DNA of 64,000 nt, from assembly GCF_032118995.1 (NCBI RefSeq), contig NC_092656.1, forward strand, positions 18,106,694-18,170,693, given 5' to 3'. Shown here piece after piece: positions 23,801 through 35,212 of the stretch. Below the pieces are notes generated by a model. The model was not told the origin of the DNA. It saw only the letters and a list, made by a program, of their open reading frames with translations, and ran no database searches. The number at the start of each line of letters is the position of its first letter. Within the stretch, counting starts at the first letter, position 1. The DNA comes from Asterias amurensis. Its lineage: Eukaryota; Echinodermata; Asteroidea; Forcipulatida; Asteriidae. The translations under genes and the position numbers were made by a program.

Positions 23801-24671
23801 TCACACTCAAAAAGTAAATTAACACATTTCCGGGCATGTTGAGAAGTGGTTTTCACTGATAGCCTGTTAGCAGTTTTTACAAGCCATCGTATGCTGAGCT
23901 AGTGTAGTATAATGTGACACATCAAAACAAGAAGACAATAATTATACACAAGGTTAGAGTGTTTGTCTTACCTCCCAATATCTGAACACAACCCAACGTC
24001 AGTCGAAACTGCAGCTCTGCTGAACATACTTTGATCAGGAGAAGATGTAGACTCAGATGATGAATCTTTTCCCATTGTTACACCAACAACTACCATGAAT
24101 AAAACTGCCAATCCCATACCCAGCAGGATGATTAGGAAACAAGTCCTTAGTGTAAATGGAGTCCTACAGAAAATACAAGTAAAAATATATATTTCAGAAA
24201 GTAAAATTAGCTGTTGCAAACTCCTCACCAAACAAAAAGGACCATTGGTATAAAAGCCAAACCCTCTAGCAATGGAACAGAAAACCACAAAAGTAAGTTC
24301 TGAGAGTTCTCAAATGCTGAATGACAACACAACACACATAAAATGAAACAAGGACCTTGCACTTTAAGTGGTAGCACATACAAGTTAATAGTCATGCAGC
24401 TTTTTACTCTGTTCACTGATGATTGTGGACAAGAAACATAGCAATGAGACACAACTAACCCTTCAACATGTTTGTTGGTCACTAATTTGACATGCTTGAC
24501 TTGTTTCCCGTTGACTGTCATTGGCTCAATCTCCAAGATACTTTCATCTTGAACATCTTGAACGTCTTGGACGTCGTCATCGTGATTGTCTTGAACGTCT
24601 TCCATGCTACCATCTGTATCCTCCATCTGTGCAATGTAACTTATTGATGGCTCAACCTCCATAGTTATCAA
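17854..24671 (-). CDS. Gamma-glutamyltransferase, GGT-a (11 coding exons)
   Basis: Cell-surface enzyme that removes or transfers the gamma-glutamyl group of glutathione. Exons, 5' to 3': 24671-24460, 24163-23972, 23022-22802, 22196-21989, 21792-21632, 21513-21364, 21066-20930, 19995-19799, 19507-19279, 18671-18555, 17997-17854. All phases join, giving 655 aa against 569 in human GGT1. The extra length is mostly an N-terminal cytoplasmic tail rich in Asp, Glu and Gln with a DVQ repeat. A type II anchor lies near residues 79-101. Positions equivalent to the human active site are present: Arg187 (MAREKAP), nucleophile Thr471 (HHGGTCHISV), Asn in SVNYHFG, Glu510 and Asp513 (NNEMADF). It ends GRAAGY, the family signature. 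The human GG of the oxyanion loop is GS here. An alternative start is Met4. Whether it corresponds to GGT1 or GGT5 needs a tree. MITE A5 and a SINE lie in introns. Confidence 0.95.
18365..18620 (-). repeat. 125-bp tandem duplication carrying part of GGT-a exon 10
   Basis: The last 57 bases of exon 10 plus its donor (GATCAG then GTAAAT, exon end 18555) recur 125 bp downstream, with exon-like end 18430. The copy is preceded by CTCCAG, so 18487-18430 looks like a 58-bp exon with both splice signals. Its length is not a multiple of three, so inclusion would shift the frame. It is probably a decoy. Confidence 0.85.
18683..18758. repeat. 76-bp palindrome next to the GGT-a exon 10 acceptor
   Basis: Two 38-bp arms with no spacer (centre TAAATTTA at 18720/18721) and one mismatch. 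The acceptor AG of exon 10 is at 18672-18673, so the palindrome starts about 10 bp upstream of the splice site on the minus strand and must contain or displace the branch point. Confidence 0.92.
18893..19014 (+). mobile_element. tRNA-like sequence inside a short inverted-repeat element
   Basis: 18927-19000 folds as a tRNA: acceptor GGCTAGA with TCTAGTC, D-arm GCTC/GAGC, T-loop TTCGAAA, and anticodon position GTT (Asn). The anticodon stem has a mismatch and position 33 is C rather than T, so it is unlikely to be a working tRNA. It is flanked by GAACAAAG and its complement CTTTGTTC, giving a small mobile cassette. It lies in GGT-a intron 9. Confidence 0.6.
20043..20258. mobile_element. MITE with ends GACCCTTCCCATGAAATATG
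   Basis: About 216 bp in GGT-a intron 7, with perfect 20-bp inverted ends and a CpG-rich non-coding interior. The superfamily is not assigned. Confidence 0.8.
20507..20896 (+). mobile_element. MITE family A, copy A5
   Basis: Full-length TTAA-bounded copy in GGT-a intron 7, ending 34 bp before the exon 7 donor region on the opposite strand. Confidence 0.85.
22361..22662 (+). mobile_element. SINE (family S2) with 43-bp flanking direct repeats
   Basis: The SINE core (about 22403-22619) has TGGTCTAGTTGGTATGACAC and GGGTTCGAATCCCTCC, then a body matching the reversed copy at 4945-5096. Both sides carry the same roughly 43 bp, starting TTAATATTCTTTATCCCCG and ending TTAACATCTATTAAA. As a target-site duplication this is long for LINE-mediated insertion. 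It lies in GGT-a intron 3. Confidence 0.78.
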
Positions 24672-26029
24672 GGATCAGTTCTGAAATACTAAATGTATTT
24701 TATAAATTTTTAAGAACTCTTGTTACCAGCCAGAACGAACCACGCCCTAGGATTGAGCTTACTAATTTGGGTCACATCATAAATGCAACAACTAGACTTA
24801 TCTTTGATGAATTGAACAAATCAGTAATGCATGAGGTTTTGTATGTTCTTGAAGAACATTCCTCCATGAAAAAAGTATAAGGTCACACCATAGAGCATCC
24901 GGCAGTGCCTATATTCCATCGTACACTCACCTATCAAGACTGTGTGGCACCGAGAGTGCAGTTCAGTTCGTAGAAACCATTCACAGAAGAAAAAAACTTA
25001 ATTATTAACAACAGGTGGTGCCACTTTGTACAAGTACACTGCGTGTCCAGTTCTATGAGTGTGCGATCTCTAGTAACGTCAAAGTGTGACCCCGGTAGGA
25101 ATGGTTGCCGCCCACGTACTTGTCTGTAACCAGTGTGTCAGTCACCCGAGTGATACCATAGAGCTAGACAGTCGAGTCGGACTGGCCCGTTGCAGGTCCT
25201 TGCTCTAATGGTTGACCTTGGGTTTTTATAGTTTTCGCTTCACATTACACCCATTCCCATAATGAAAACAACGTTTCGTTCGACACATTGCTCAATGCAC
25301 GTACACAGTACGTCAGTCTTTTCCTTGTTTACATTTCTTTATAACTTGGTTCCAAAGTGTAAACCACAGAACACTCTTTTTGTTTCCCTGGTTCCATTAT
25401 TATGTGCTTGAGGTATACATCGGCAAAACCACGTGCTCCAGTCCCCGCCATATTTAAATTGGAGCATGATTGCTCTATAATCAGATATGCTCGTTATACG
25501 TTTGCGCAAAAACTAGACAGCAGAAGCTGCAATGAATCATAGAGAAACAATCATAGAGAAACAATCATTTGAACAACTGATGTTCAAAGATGAGGGTACA
25601 ATAATTAATGAGTGAAGTAGACTGACGTCCCGTAGCTATATGGCTACAGCCCCGCACCGCTACCCCCCCCCCCCCAAAAAAAAAGAAGCAAAAACTAAAA
25701 ATTTTGGATTATGTAGAATTTGTTTTAATATGTATACAAGTACTTTGACTTTATTGACTATGACTGCTCGCCCTGCTTTTTAGCAAGAATGTCCATTATT
25801 TAAAGAATGTATTGCCAGCAAAACTAAATAAAAAACATTCAACGTTTTGTGTTGACATTTCCTCATATGCAATGTGTTGTAAGTTTTTCCACTCATTCCA
25901 TAAGAGCCCACATTATCATGACCTGAACCTTCCAAGACATCTCTATATTATAGATGTAACATGAATGATGCACACTGTCCTAGCCTGCATGACTTACCTC
26001 TTTGCGCTCTGACAATGACACCTATACAA

Positions 26030-26710
26030 CATCTCGTCCACGTATAACATCACGTATAACATCACTTAAAGCCTTCCTTTGTTTCCAACAGAGAAACTAA
26101 AGCCTTCACTTGAATTGGAATTGAATTAGATCCACCTCTATTATTCCATAGTGTCATACAAACATGTATAAACCAACAAACCCACACATTCATTGAATCA
26201 ACTCAGTGCACATAACACACATTCATTTAACACACGGTATACACAAGTACCAGGAAATCATTTCCTAAGGATTGCTAAAGCTTCGTCTTGTCTCCACAAA
26301 ATATTCTTCTGAAAATACTCTACATTCCATCTCCACAAAAAGTGCTCTGCTGGAAAACTCTGCATTTGTTTTAAATAATATTTGCCCTCTGAAATTGTAC
26401 TGAGACATCAACACACATCATCTCTTCCATGTATAACATTACGTAAAGCCTTCCTTTGTTTCCAACAGAGAAACTAAAGCCTTCACATGAATTGTAATTG
26501 AATTAGATCCACCTCAATTATTCCATAGTGTCATACAAACATGTATAAACCAACAAACCCACACATGCATTGAATCAACTCAGTGCACATAACACGCATT
26601 CCTTGAACTCACGTCACGATACCTGGAAATCTTGGTAAAGCTTCCATAAAATACTCTTCTGAAAGTACTCTACATTATATCTCTAGATAATTAATGCTCT
26701 TCCGGGGAAA
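26030..26710. repeat. Tandem duplication, period 377 bp
   Basis: Two diverged blocks share TCCAACAGAGAAACTAAAGC (at 26084 and 26461), then CCATAGTGTCATACAAACAT and CACATTCATTGAATCAAC or a close variant. No coding signal; no known family recognised. Confidence 0.8.
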
Positions 26711-27040
26711 AACTCTTGCATTTTTTACATTTTTGTTGTATACGATGTATAGTTGCAATGGTAAAACTGATTAATGTTGGTTTTTAAACAGTTTTCATTT
26801 GCATAGGCCATAGAGCATAGGCCTACTGTGAATTCAACCACGTTAGCACAAAACGAACTGCAAATTAGCGTTAAAACAATTATTTTACACAACAAAAAAA
26901 TTGTCTCAAATATAGCTCAGTGAAAGTGAAAGAACTGATGTATAGTGTGAATGGGATCCCCACCGTAGAGAAAGGGGGGTTCTGTTGAATCCTATTACAG
27001 AGTTGGTCCTTATAGAGAAAAAGTACTATTAAATAAAACC

Positions 27041-27181
27041 TTAAAGGCCGTAGACACTATTGGTAATTATCAAAGACTAGCCTTCACAGTTGGTGTATCT
27101 CAACATACGCATAAAATAATAAACCTGTGAAAATTTGAGCTCAATCGGTCATCGAACATGCGAGATAATAATGAAAGAAAA
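27041..27181 (+). mobile_element. MITE family A, copy A6 (truncated)
   Basis: Begins with TTAA and the family end, runs about 140 bp to GAAAGAAAAAAACG and then stops matching. Only the left third of the element remains. Confidence 0.8.
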
Positions 27182-27865
27182 AAACGCTGTCGTGTCAAGA
27201 AATAACACTTGCAATTAAATGCAAGGTTATAATGACAAGAGGAATTGAGGAAAGCTAAGTGATTACACTAGAGTGTCTGTATTTTGATTTACATATTTTA
27301 CAAAGCTTATGTTTCTTTCTGTCTTTATTTTTGTAACTTTTAGTATCTTTAACATCTCAATACAGCTTTTAGTGATGTTAGCTTTTATCCTCTTTCCCTT
27401 TATGAGCTTGTTGAATATCCACACGAAGTCTTAAATCAGGAGACTTGATGTGTCAGTTCAATAGTGTTATGTACATGTAGACTAAACAGGAAAATGACCT
27501 AAAGTAAGGAACAATCCTTGTCTGCTTATACTGAAATTTGATTTTTCCAAGTCATTAATTTATCAAACAAAATCGTTTCTATGTTAGATCGATTTATTAA
27601 TGACTGTTTTTTATCATTGATGTACAAGGGTTACAAGTACATGGGAAAGTGAAATACCACAATGTGCCTTCCTCAAGCTTTCAATTGAGCAATCATTTGA
27701 CCCATGAGTGTAAATAGGAAACTACTAAGAACTCCTACACACCACTCCCCTAAACCAAAACATTTGCTATATTGTAGTAAAGATTGTTTGTTTCAAGTAC
27801 AATGTAAGTGTATGTGAGTGACATTTCAGATTATAGCCTGGATGAAAGGACACAAGGCGATTTGC

Positions 27866-28255
27866 TTAAAGGCCGTGGACACTATTGGTATAATTGTCAA
27901 AGTCTAGCCTTCACAGTTGGTGTATCTCAACATATGCATAACATAAGAAACCTGTGAAAATTTGAGCTCAATTGGTCGTCAAACTTGCGAGATAATAATG
28001 AAAGGAAAAAAACACCCATGTCACACGAATTTGTGTGCGTTTAGATGGTTGATTTCGAGACCTCAAGTTCTAAATCTGAGGTCTTGAAATCAAATTCGTT
28101 GAAAATTACTTCTTTCTCGAAAACTATGGCACTTCAGAGGGAGCCGTTTCTCACAATGTTTTATACCATCAACCTCTCCCCATTACTCGTCACCGAGAAA
28201 GGTTTTATGCTAATAATTATTTTGAGTAATTACCATCAGTGCCCACTGCGTTTAA
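27866..28255 (+). mobile_element. MITE family A, copy A7
   Basis: Full-length TTAA-bounded copy with the central hairpin intact. Confidence 0.85.
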
Positions 28256-28634
28256 AATAGGCGAGTTTTCCCATTCACCACAGTCAAATTTGTGTTAAAG
28301 ATTTGCCTTAAAGTAATGGTAGAGCCAAATTGTCTTGAAGAAACTGCATGTATGGTAGTAACGATGATTCTGGTGGCAGCTACATCACTTAGCTTGGTGA
28401 AGGTCGCTGAGGGGAACGGGGTTAATCCTACACATAGCCCCCAAGCTGAAAATAAACAGCCGACATGCTGAGGGACATCGTTGTACACATTGTATGCAAA
28501 CTTAGCTTTGGATAGGAAATAAGGCAATTTCTTCCAAATCCACATGGGCTATACCGTACCAATTGGGATGCAATGTATCTCGATGGGCAAGCAAAACTGA
28601 AATACTGAATTGAGTAGCCCATGTTGCCATACCA

Positions 28635-28874
28635 GGGCCCAATTTCATAGAGCTGCTTAAGCACAATTGCTTAAGCAAAAAATTCATTGCGTAGTTAAAT
28701 CAGAATACCGGCCAAGCCTCCACTCAATTGTTATGCTAAGTAAACAACAGCTAAATACTATTCATAAGCAATGTATATGGCATGAAATTTTGGCCAGTAA
28801 CATGTGTAAAATAAGCGAGCTATTTTCGTGCTTAAGCAAATTTTTTGCTTAAGCAGCTCTATGAAATTGGCCCC
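28635..28874. mobile_element. Palindromic MITE with ends GGGCCCAATTTCATAGAGC
   Basis: About 240 bp, with complementary ends of about 40 bp rich in GCTTAAGCA motifs. It ends just before the first unit of the repeat cluster, and may mark the truncation point of that unit. Confidence 0.8.
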
Positions 28875-30399
28875 AGTCCTGTCTGAATATGAATGTGTGC
28901 TTGGCATGCTGGTGTTACAACAGACCTAACTGCACTTATGCAGTTCATTTTTACTCATCTAAAACTAAGTCAGGCAGGGAGCCTCTCCTTGAGTTTGCGT
29001 CCGATCCCTGGTCCGATCATATCAATGGATCACTGTATGCAAGGGACCGATGTGTTCCCCTGCAGCACCATGTAACTTGTTTTAAATGCTAACCTTGTAA
29101 CGTTGATTGTAAATGCCTATAGGGGGCATAGGGTTATCTTGAAAAACACACCAAGATAAACCACGCTCAAAAGTCGTATACCCAAAATAATACTTCATGG
29201 TGTGCTTTTGCTGTGACCGCCATTGTAGCCACTCTCTGGTGCTACTATCAAAGACAGATATTGTCATCATAAAGCTACATAGAGTACTACCGTCACGTAC
29301 AGGTAGGCCTGTACTTCACTATGGACATAACCTCAAAAAAGTAAGTGTACTTTTCATTCATAACGAACAGATTCAAAATTCAAACAAACAAATCTTACAG
29401 TTAGTTATCAACTGCAGTCAGGGGTCGTACACAGACACTTGGCGCAGACTAGACATCGCTTGCCCATCATCATGCGTGGGGTCATGCTGTCAGGTATGTC
29501 AACCCTCCCCAACCCCAGCCAACTGTGGCTTGAATCGTATAGTATTCATCTTTATTAACTGTTGAGGGATAACCTCGCATTTGTTTGGATTTGGTGCATA
29601 AAACAGGGGTCCGGGTAACCCGGTTACAGTAGGCCCATGTATAAAATATCATCTGGTCGGTAACCCAATATAAAATGTTAAAACATAGAGCAAGGTTTGA
29701 ACCACGGAGGAACGAGCACGACGGTCATGTTGTCAACTACGCTATGCGGGGGCTATGCGACGATTTCGGCAAAAACAAAATATACAGTAGTCGACACAGG
29801 CAAAGTGTGGAGGTCGAACAGTTGATATCTACTTTTCAGCTTTCCGATCTGTCTCATCATTAAAAATTAAAAAAAGATTCAACGTTGTTTTTTTATGCGA
29901 TTTTCTGTTTTTCTTCGTTTTAAAAAATAAGATTGAACATTTTCGTAGCATCCATTTTTCTACTGTTTAATATACTTTTCTTCAGTTTCATCAGCTTTTA
30001 CGTTTTCCCCAATACATTATCAGTCGAAAAGTTGACATTTGACCTTTGTATTCGTTTCCTTTAGAAGCAAAAGCAAACGGTTTAGATGAATTATTTTTTC
30101 TACTTTTTTTGCCTATGTAGGCCTAGTCGATCAAACGTCAAAACAATTTTTTTCTGCATACATGCATCTTGAAAAGCGAATCGAATGGTTTCTAGAAAGT
30201 CGCCCTTTTCACACCACTAACCTTTGATAATTGGTGACCCGTGTAAATACAATTTTTATTTATTTATAAACAACTGATCAGGGAATTCTATTCACGCAGA
30301 ATGCAATATCATTTCCATATCTAAAGATATGAAACAGCGGCACAACAATGTTCAAACTAGCTGCACAATACACACAACATTATTATTTTTTTTTAAGGG

Positions 30400-30850
30400 G
30401 TGGGGATTGTTCAGGATTCGGGGAAAGGTACAATTTGTTGTAGATACTGAGCGGTTGGTTGCTAAAGCAATGCCCCTTTAGTTCAGTTCTCTATCTTGCA
30501 TACCTCCTTGTTAGGTGACCCGTCCATCTCCACTTCTGTGATTGACTTTTTGTGAATAATATCCTGCACTCTTGATTGTTTTCTTAGGTCCTCATTCATC
30601 ACACTATCCTTTGTTACTCCTACCATTATTATGATGTTTTCTCAAGTCGTTTGATGGTATAGTCCATGTCTTGGCACCATCAGGACAGGTGTGACGCACT
30701 GATCAAATACTTGCCTTTTCAGCAGGAAGGGTGTGGTCTCGTAAGGTGGGTCTGAGTTTTTTCCAAAGTTCACCCGACCTACCTGGATCCTCTCTTTAGA
30801 TGGTTATCAAATTTGAGGGTTATCATTTTGAGACACGCAAACGGGTTTGT
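30400..30850 (-). mobile_element. LINE reverse-transcriptase fragment inside unit 1
   Basis: The minus strand holds a diverged C-terminal piece of a non-LTR reverse transcriptase, best seen as LLKRQVFDQCVTPVLM in the inverted copy, followed by a region like those ending in a short basic tail. The same insert is in unit 2 (about 36760-37210) and in the inverted copy, but is absent from unit 3, where the flanks meet near 42224-42245. Confidence 0.6.
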
Positions 30851-31090
30851 AATGTTAGTAGTATAGTCTAAGGCACTCACACAGGAGTTTTTGCTCGGAT
30901 TTTTTGCTGTTGTTTGCAAATTGGTCGGATTTTTTTTTTTATGGGTTAAGGTTGGGTCAAAGGCGAGCCACGGAGTGGTGAGTCGTTCGGCTCACGCTAG
31001 TGTTTGGGAGGCCCGAAGGGACGACATGCGAGCCACGGAGTGGTGAGTCGTTCGGCCCACGGCAGTGTGACGTGTGAGGGCCGACGTGTG

Positions 31091-31336
31091 AACATGATGA
31101 TGCAAGGCATCATGTTGGGTGGTTCTAGGGAATGGAGAAGTTGTCTCACGACAGTGTAACTGAGGGCAAACCGTTATTGTTTTTCCGCAGTTGTGAGGTG
31201 CGGGAGTGATTTTTAAAATCACGGAGCGCCGAAGTCATTACATACCACGCAGCACAAACGAGACGGATACGTCTCGTTTGTATTTTCACGAAGTGAAAAC
31301 AAAGGGATCGATTCCTCTACGTCTGACAAGACGTAG
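31091..31336. repeat. Run of five small hairpins, unit 1
   Basis: Within 250 bp there are five inverted repeats: AACATGATG..CATCATGTT (31091), GTGATTTTTAAAATCAC (31206), CAAACGAGAC..GTCTCGTTTG (31255), TTTTCACGAAGTGAAAA (31283) and CTACGTC..GACGTAG (31317). The run recurs at 37444-37690 and, reversed, at about 43908-44153. Function unknown. Confidence 0.8.
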
Positions 31337-33194
31337 CGGTAGAGATAAAATTGTGGTTGTCCCTTGTCTTTAGTCCAGCTCTGTCGTTGTTTGTTTGTTC
31401 GAATATGTCTGCACCACCTCGTTATGGAATACGTTTCCCATACGACCGTTTGTCGCCTTGTAGTTATTTGTACATGTTTATTTCTTTGTCTCATTTGATG
31501 GGCAAACTTTGGGTCGAGTATTTTCTTTTTTTATCTTTTTTTTAGCCCTCGGTCTGTACCGTGTGATTTTGCAGCGTCACCTTACGTCAAGGTAGGTCGG
31601 AGACGCGCATGGGTGGTTTTCTTTGTTGAGTTTTACCGTGTGACATTTGCATCGTAACCCTTGCCTGGGTTTGGTACGATTTAAACTTTTGACGACAACG
31701 CCAGTTATCTACACTAGTTTTAATCAATAAGAGCCCCAAAGTGTGGGTACAACCGAGTTAGCCATCGAGAACAGGTTTAAATGCTTAGTTTGTTTTACAT
31801 TTAGACGCCCCCCCCTTTTTTTTGGGGGGGGGGGGGGGGTATGCCTAAGCAGTTAAACACAACACAACAGATAATTTTCTATGCGTACGTTTCTGTACTG
31901 ACTAATAAACTTACGGTGCATATCCTATGTTACTGCAAATGGTCATAAAAATTATTTCCATCGTTTTCTACAAAGATTAAACGTTAAATAGAGTTATGGT
32001 GTCATAATATAATAATAACTATCCTAATCTGTAATTGCCAGTGGCCTTCACTTCGTGTACAAACAAAAAAGACCGGTGCATGGTTTACGTGAAAACCTCA
32101 TTGACCTTCTCTGGTAGTTAATAGATGACGTCACAACTACTTGGTCTTCCAGCCAAACGTGCCAGTTCTTGTTTCCCATACAGTGGAGCTATCTTTGTTT
32201 TCTATAACTCCAAGCCCACATCATGTACCACAATCACTCGGACACGGTATTATGTTTGTGTTTACCTTTGCAAAAAGGGGCTGCAGAGAAAACGAGTATA
32301 CACGGAAAAAACAAGATATACGTTACAAAAAAACTTTATTCGGTATATAACAATACATTAACATAAACATCTACTTTAATCCCCACCCCCCCCCCCTTTA
32401 TGACAAGAACTTTGAAATCATTTGACTGAACTGCGTTCGCATGGAGGTGATTGATTGGACCCCACCGACCCGTGCCTGCCTATTAAGGAGATAAGGTGGA
32501 TGGGTTGAGATTATTTAATTATAGATACTAATTAATTAATTATGTATTTACTCATCTTATTATTATTACTTTAATATTTTTATGTGGGGCGAGTTCACTT
32601 ATTAAAGCCCTCATAGTGTTTACAGTTGATAGATTATTATGCTTTAAAAAATTTCCGTTGATAATACTGTTTTGTATTATTACCAAATCAAACAATACAA
32701 TCTTGGGGGTGTAGGATTGAAAAACTTTTCATCATTTAAACTTAATTTTAGCATTCTTTATCGAAAAATTCAGTATTTTTGTTGGACGTTTCCAGCTCTC
32801 CTCTTCATTTTCATAAGCACTTTCGTCTGTAGATAGATCACTATCGTCTTCTTGAAATTCCTCCTCCTCATCATCCTCCTCTTCATCTTCAAAATCGTCA
32901 TCATCAGTTGATTAATCACTATCGTCTTCACAGAATCCCTCCTCCTCCTCCACTTCTTCGCTTTCATAAATCTTATCATGTATTGATTCATCACTATCGT
33001 CTCAAAGGAACTCCTCCTCCTCCTCCTCATCTCCTTCATTTTCATGGCCATCATCATCTGTTAGTCCATCACTATCATCATCTTCACGGTAGTCCCCTTC
33101 CTCCATCACGTCTTCATTTTCAAAATCATCACCATCTGTTGATTCATCACTATCGTCTCCATGAAGCTCCTCCCCGTCCACTTCCTCCCCTCCT

Positions 33195-34440
33195 CCTCCT
33201 CCCCATCTGCTCCACCCCATTGGGTTGTGCAGTGTGGAGCAGGCTCCTTTGCTCCATCCCCCTGCTTTGTACACGGTGGAGTCGATCCATCTGCTCCACT
33301 CCATTGGGCTGTGCAGTGTGGAGCAGGCTCCTTTGCTCCACCCCATTGCTTTGTACACGGTGAAGTCGATCCATCTGCTCCACTCCATTGGGCTGTGCAG
33401 TGTGGAGCAGGCTCCTATGCTCCACCCCATTGCTTTGTACACGGCAGAGCATCGCACGGAGCTCACTGCCATTGTACTGTACAGGGTGGAGTCGATCCAT
33501 CTGCTCCACCCCATTGGGTTGTGCAGTGTGGAGCAGGCTCCTTTGCTCCACCCCATTGCTTTGTACACGGTGGAGTCGATCCATCTGCTCCACCCCATTG
33601 GGTTGTGCAGTGTGGAGCAGGCTCCTTTGCTCCACCCCATTCTGCTCCACCCTATTGGGTTGTGCAGTGTGGAGCAGGCTCCCTTGCTCCACCCATTGCT
33701 TTGTACACGGTGGAGTCGATCCATCTGCTCCACCCCATTGGGTTGTGCAGTGTGGAGCAGGCTCCTTTGCTCCATCCTATTGCTTTGTACAGTGCGGAGC
33801 TCCACTCCATAGGGTTGTGCAGGGTGGAGTCGATCCATCTGCTCCACTCCATAGGGTTGTGCAGTGCGGAGCAGGTTCCCTTGCTCCATCCTATTGCTTT
33901 GTACAGTGCAGAGCTCCACTCCATAGGGTTGTGCAGCGTGGAGTCGATCCATCTGCTCCACTCAATAGGGTTGTACAGTGCGGAGCAGGCTCCTTCGCTC
34001 CACCCCATTGCTCTGTACACTGTGGAGCTCCGCACGGAGCTCACCGCCATTGTGTTGTGCAGGGTGGAGTAGATCCATCTGCTCCACTCCATAGGGTTGT
34101 ACAGTGCGGAGCAGGCTCCTTTGCTCCACCCCATTGTGTTGTACAGGGTGGAGTCGATCCATCTGCTCCACTCCATTGGGTTGGGCAGTGTGGAGCAGGT
34201 TCATGTGCTCCGCCCAATTGCTTTGTACAGTGCGGAGCTCCACTCCATAGGGTTGTGCAGTGCTGAGTCGATCCATCTGCTCCACTCCATAGGGTGGTGC
34301 AGTGCGGAGCAGGCTCCCTTGCTCCACCCCATTGCTTTGTACACTGCGGAGCTCCGCACAGAGCTCACCGCCATTGTGTTGTGCAGGTAGGAGTCGATCC
34401 ATCTGCTCCACTCCATAGGGTTGTACAGTGCGGAGCAGCC
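33195..34440. repeat. 84-bp minisatellite, unit 1 (about 14-15 copies)
   Basis: Period 84 bp, for example GTCGATCCATCTGCTCCA at 33281 and 33365. Each unit holds GGAGCAGGCTCC and CCCCATTGGGTTGTGCAG. The period is a multiple of three and the unit has few stops, so long open frames appear in several frames on both strands (up to 319 codons). In one minus-strand frame the 28-residue repeat runs straight into the acidic frame at 33002-33190. I do not regard the other frames as genes. Confidence 0.92.
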
Positions 34441-34975
34441 CAGCTGGAACATGGTCGCGTTGGATAACCTGGACAACTGGCTCAACCATGGCATCCTCAG
34501 GATCATTGATGCTTTGGAGGAGAGTCAGGAAGTTGCGGAGACGGCCGGAACAGCTCCGTGTGGAGCCGCCCCAACCCTTCCACCCTTTTGTCCGTAGGCT
34601 GCGGAGACAGCCGGAACAGCTCCGTGTGGTGCTGCCCCAACTCTTCTGCCCTCGTACGGCGTCACCCCAACCTTTCCGAACCCAAATGACCCGAAGCAGA
34701 CGCACCAGTTCTGCCCCCTAGAATCCCTGGCTGACCCCTATGGTTATTATAATTTCTGTCCTTGCTAGCATTGGCCTTCTGTAGCCCTAAAAATAGTTCT
34801 TTTTCTACTGTTATAAAAAAGCATGTCTCACTCAGTAATTTAGTCTGGTCCGGCTTGACCTTGGCGTATGGCGAGTCCGACGCCATGCTGTCCCAACCAC
34901 GAGGATTTCACAACAGAAAAACTAACTGTTTTACCTGATTTCTTTTGCTCTTGTTGTCCCGCCGCCGCCACCAAT

Positions 34976-35212
34976 GTAACACCAAAATCCTGTGTCAATA
35001 ACCACAACAATACGGAGCAATGAAACACACTAAAAACCAGTATTTCTGCTTGAATTCCTGACCGTTTTATTGCAGACGTCCAATCTTTATAAATTCACAG
35101 ATCTAGACATAGGAAAACATCTCCACGCCAGCGGGTTTCCCAATCTTCCAGCAGGGCTCCACCGCGGAGCCGTGCTGGCGCCCTCTACTGGCTGATTGGC
35201 ACGAATGTTACA
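34976..35212 (-). mobile_element. LTR-like repeat between units 1 and 2
   Basis: About 237 bp, bounded by TGTAACA and TGTTACA (TG..CA ends). On the minus strand it shows a TATA-like TTTATAAAG and an AATAAA in LTR-like order. It is almost identical to 40483-40720. Its place between head-to-tail internal units is what LTR-LTR recombination leaves. Boundaries are good to a base or two. Confidence 0.65.

Larger units (their letters stand above)
24672..28634. other. GGT-a upstream intergenic region
   Basis: No coding exon was recognised. It should hold the GGT-a promoter within the first kilobase (24,700-25,500), but no core element is clear. It contains a C-run then A-run near 25660-25685, a 377-bp tandem duplication (26030-26710) and MITE copies A6 and A7. 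Confidence 0.5.

Noticed and set aside
28889-29092. Short frames starting MNVCLACWCY or MCAWHAG, repeated three times
   Set aside because: They recur only because the composite unit is repeated. No domain, and the frames differ between copies in ordinary non-coding ways.
31219-31494. 91-codon frame conserved in copies of the repeat unit
   Set aside because: Conservation follows from the near-identity of the copies. It overlaps the hairpin run and has no recognisable family.
33161-34266. Several 250-320-codon open frames on both strands, some Cys/Ser- or Leu-rich
   Set aside because: All arise from one 84-bp repeat whose length is a multiple of three. The frames overlap in sense and antisense and show no domain; only the minus-strand fusion to the acidic frame was kept as a remark.
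33195-34440. CRISPR-like array
   Set aside because: The repeats are tandem with no unique spacers, and the genome is eukaryotic. It is a minisatellite.
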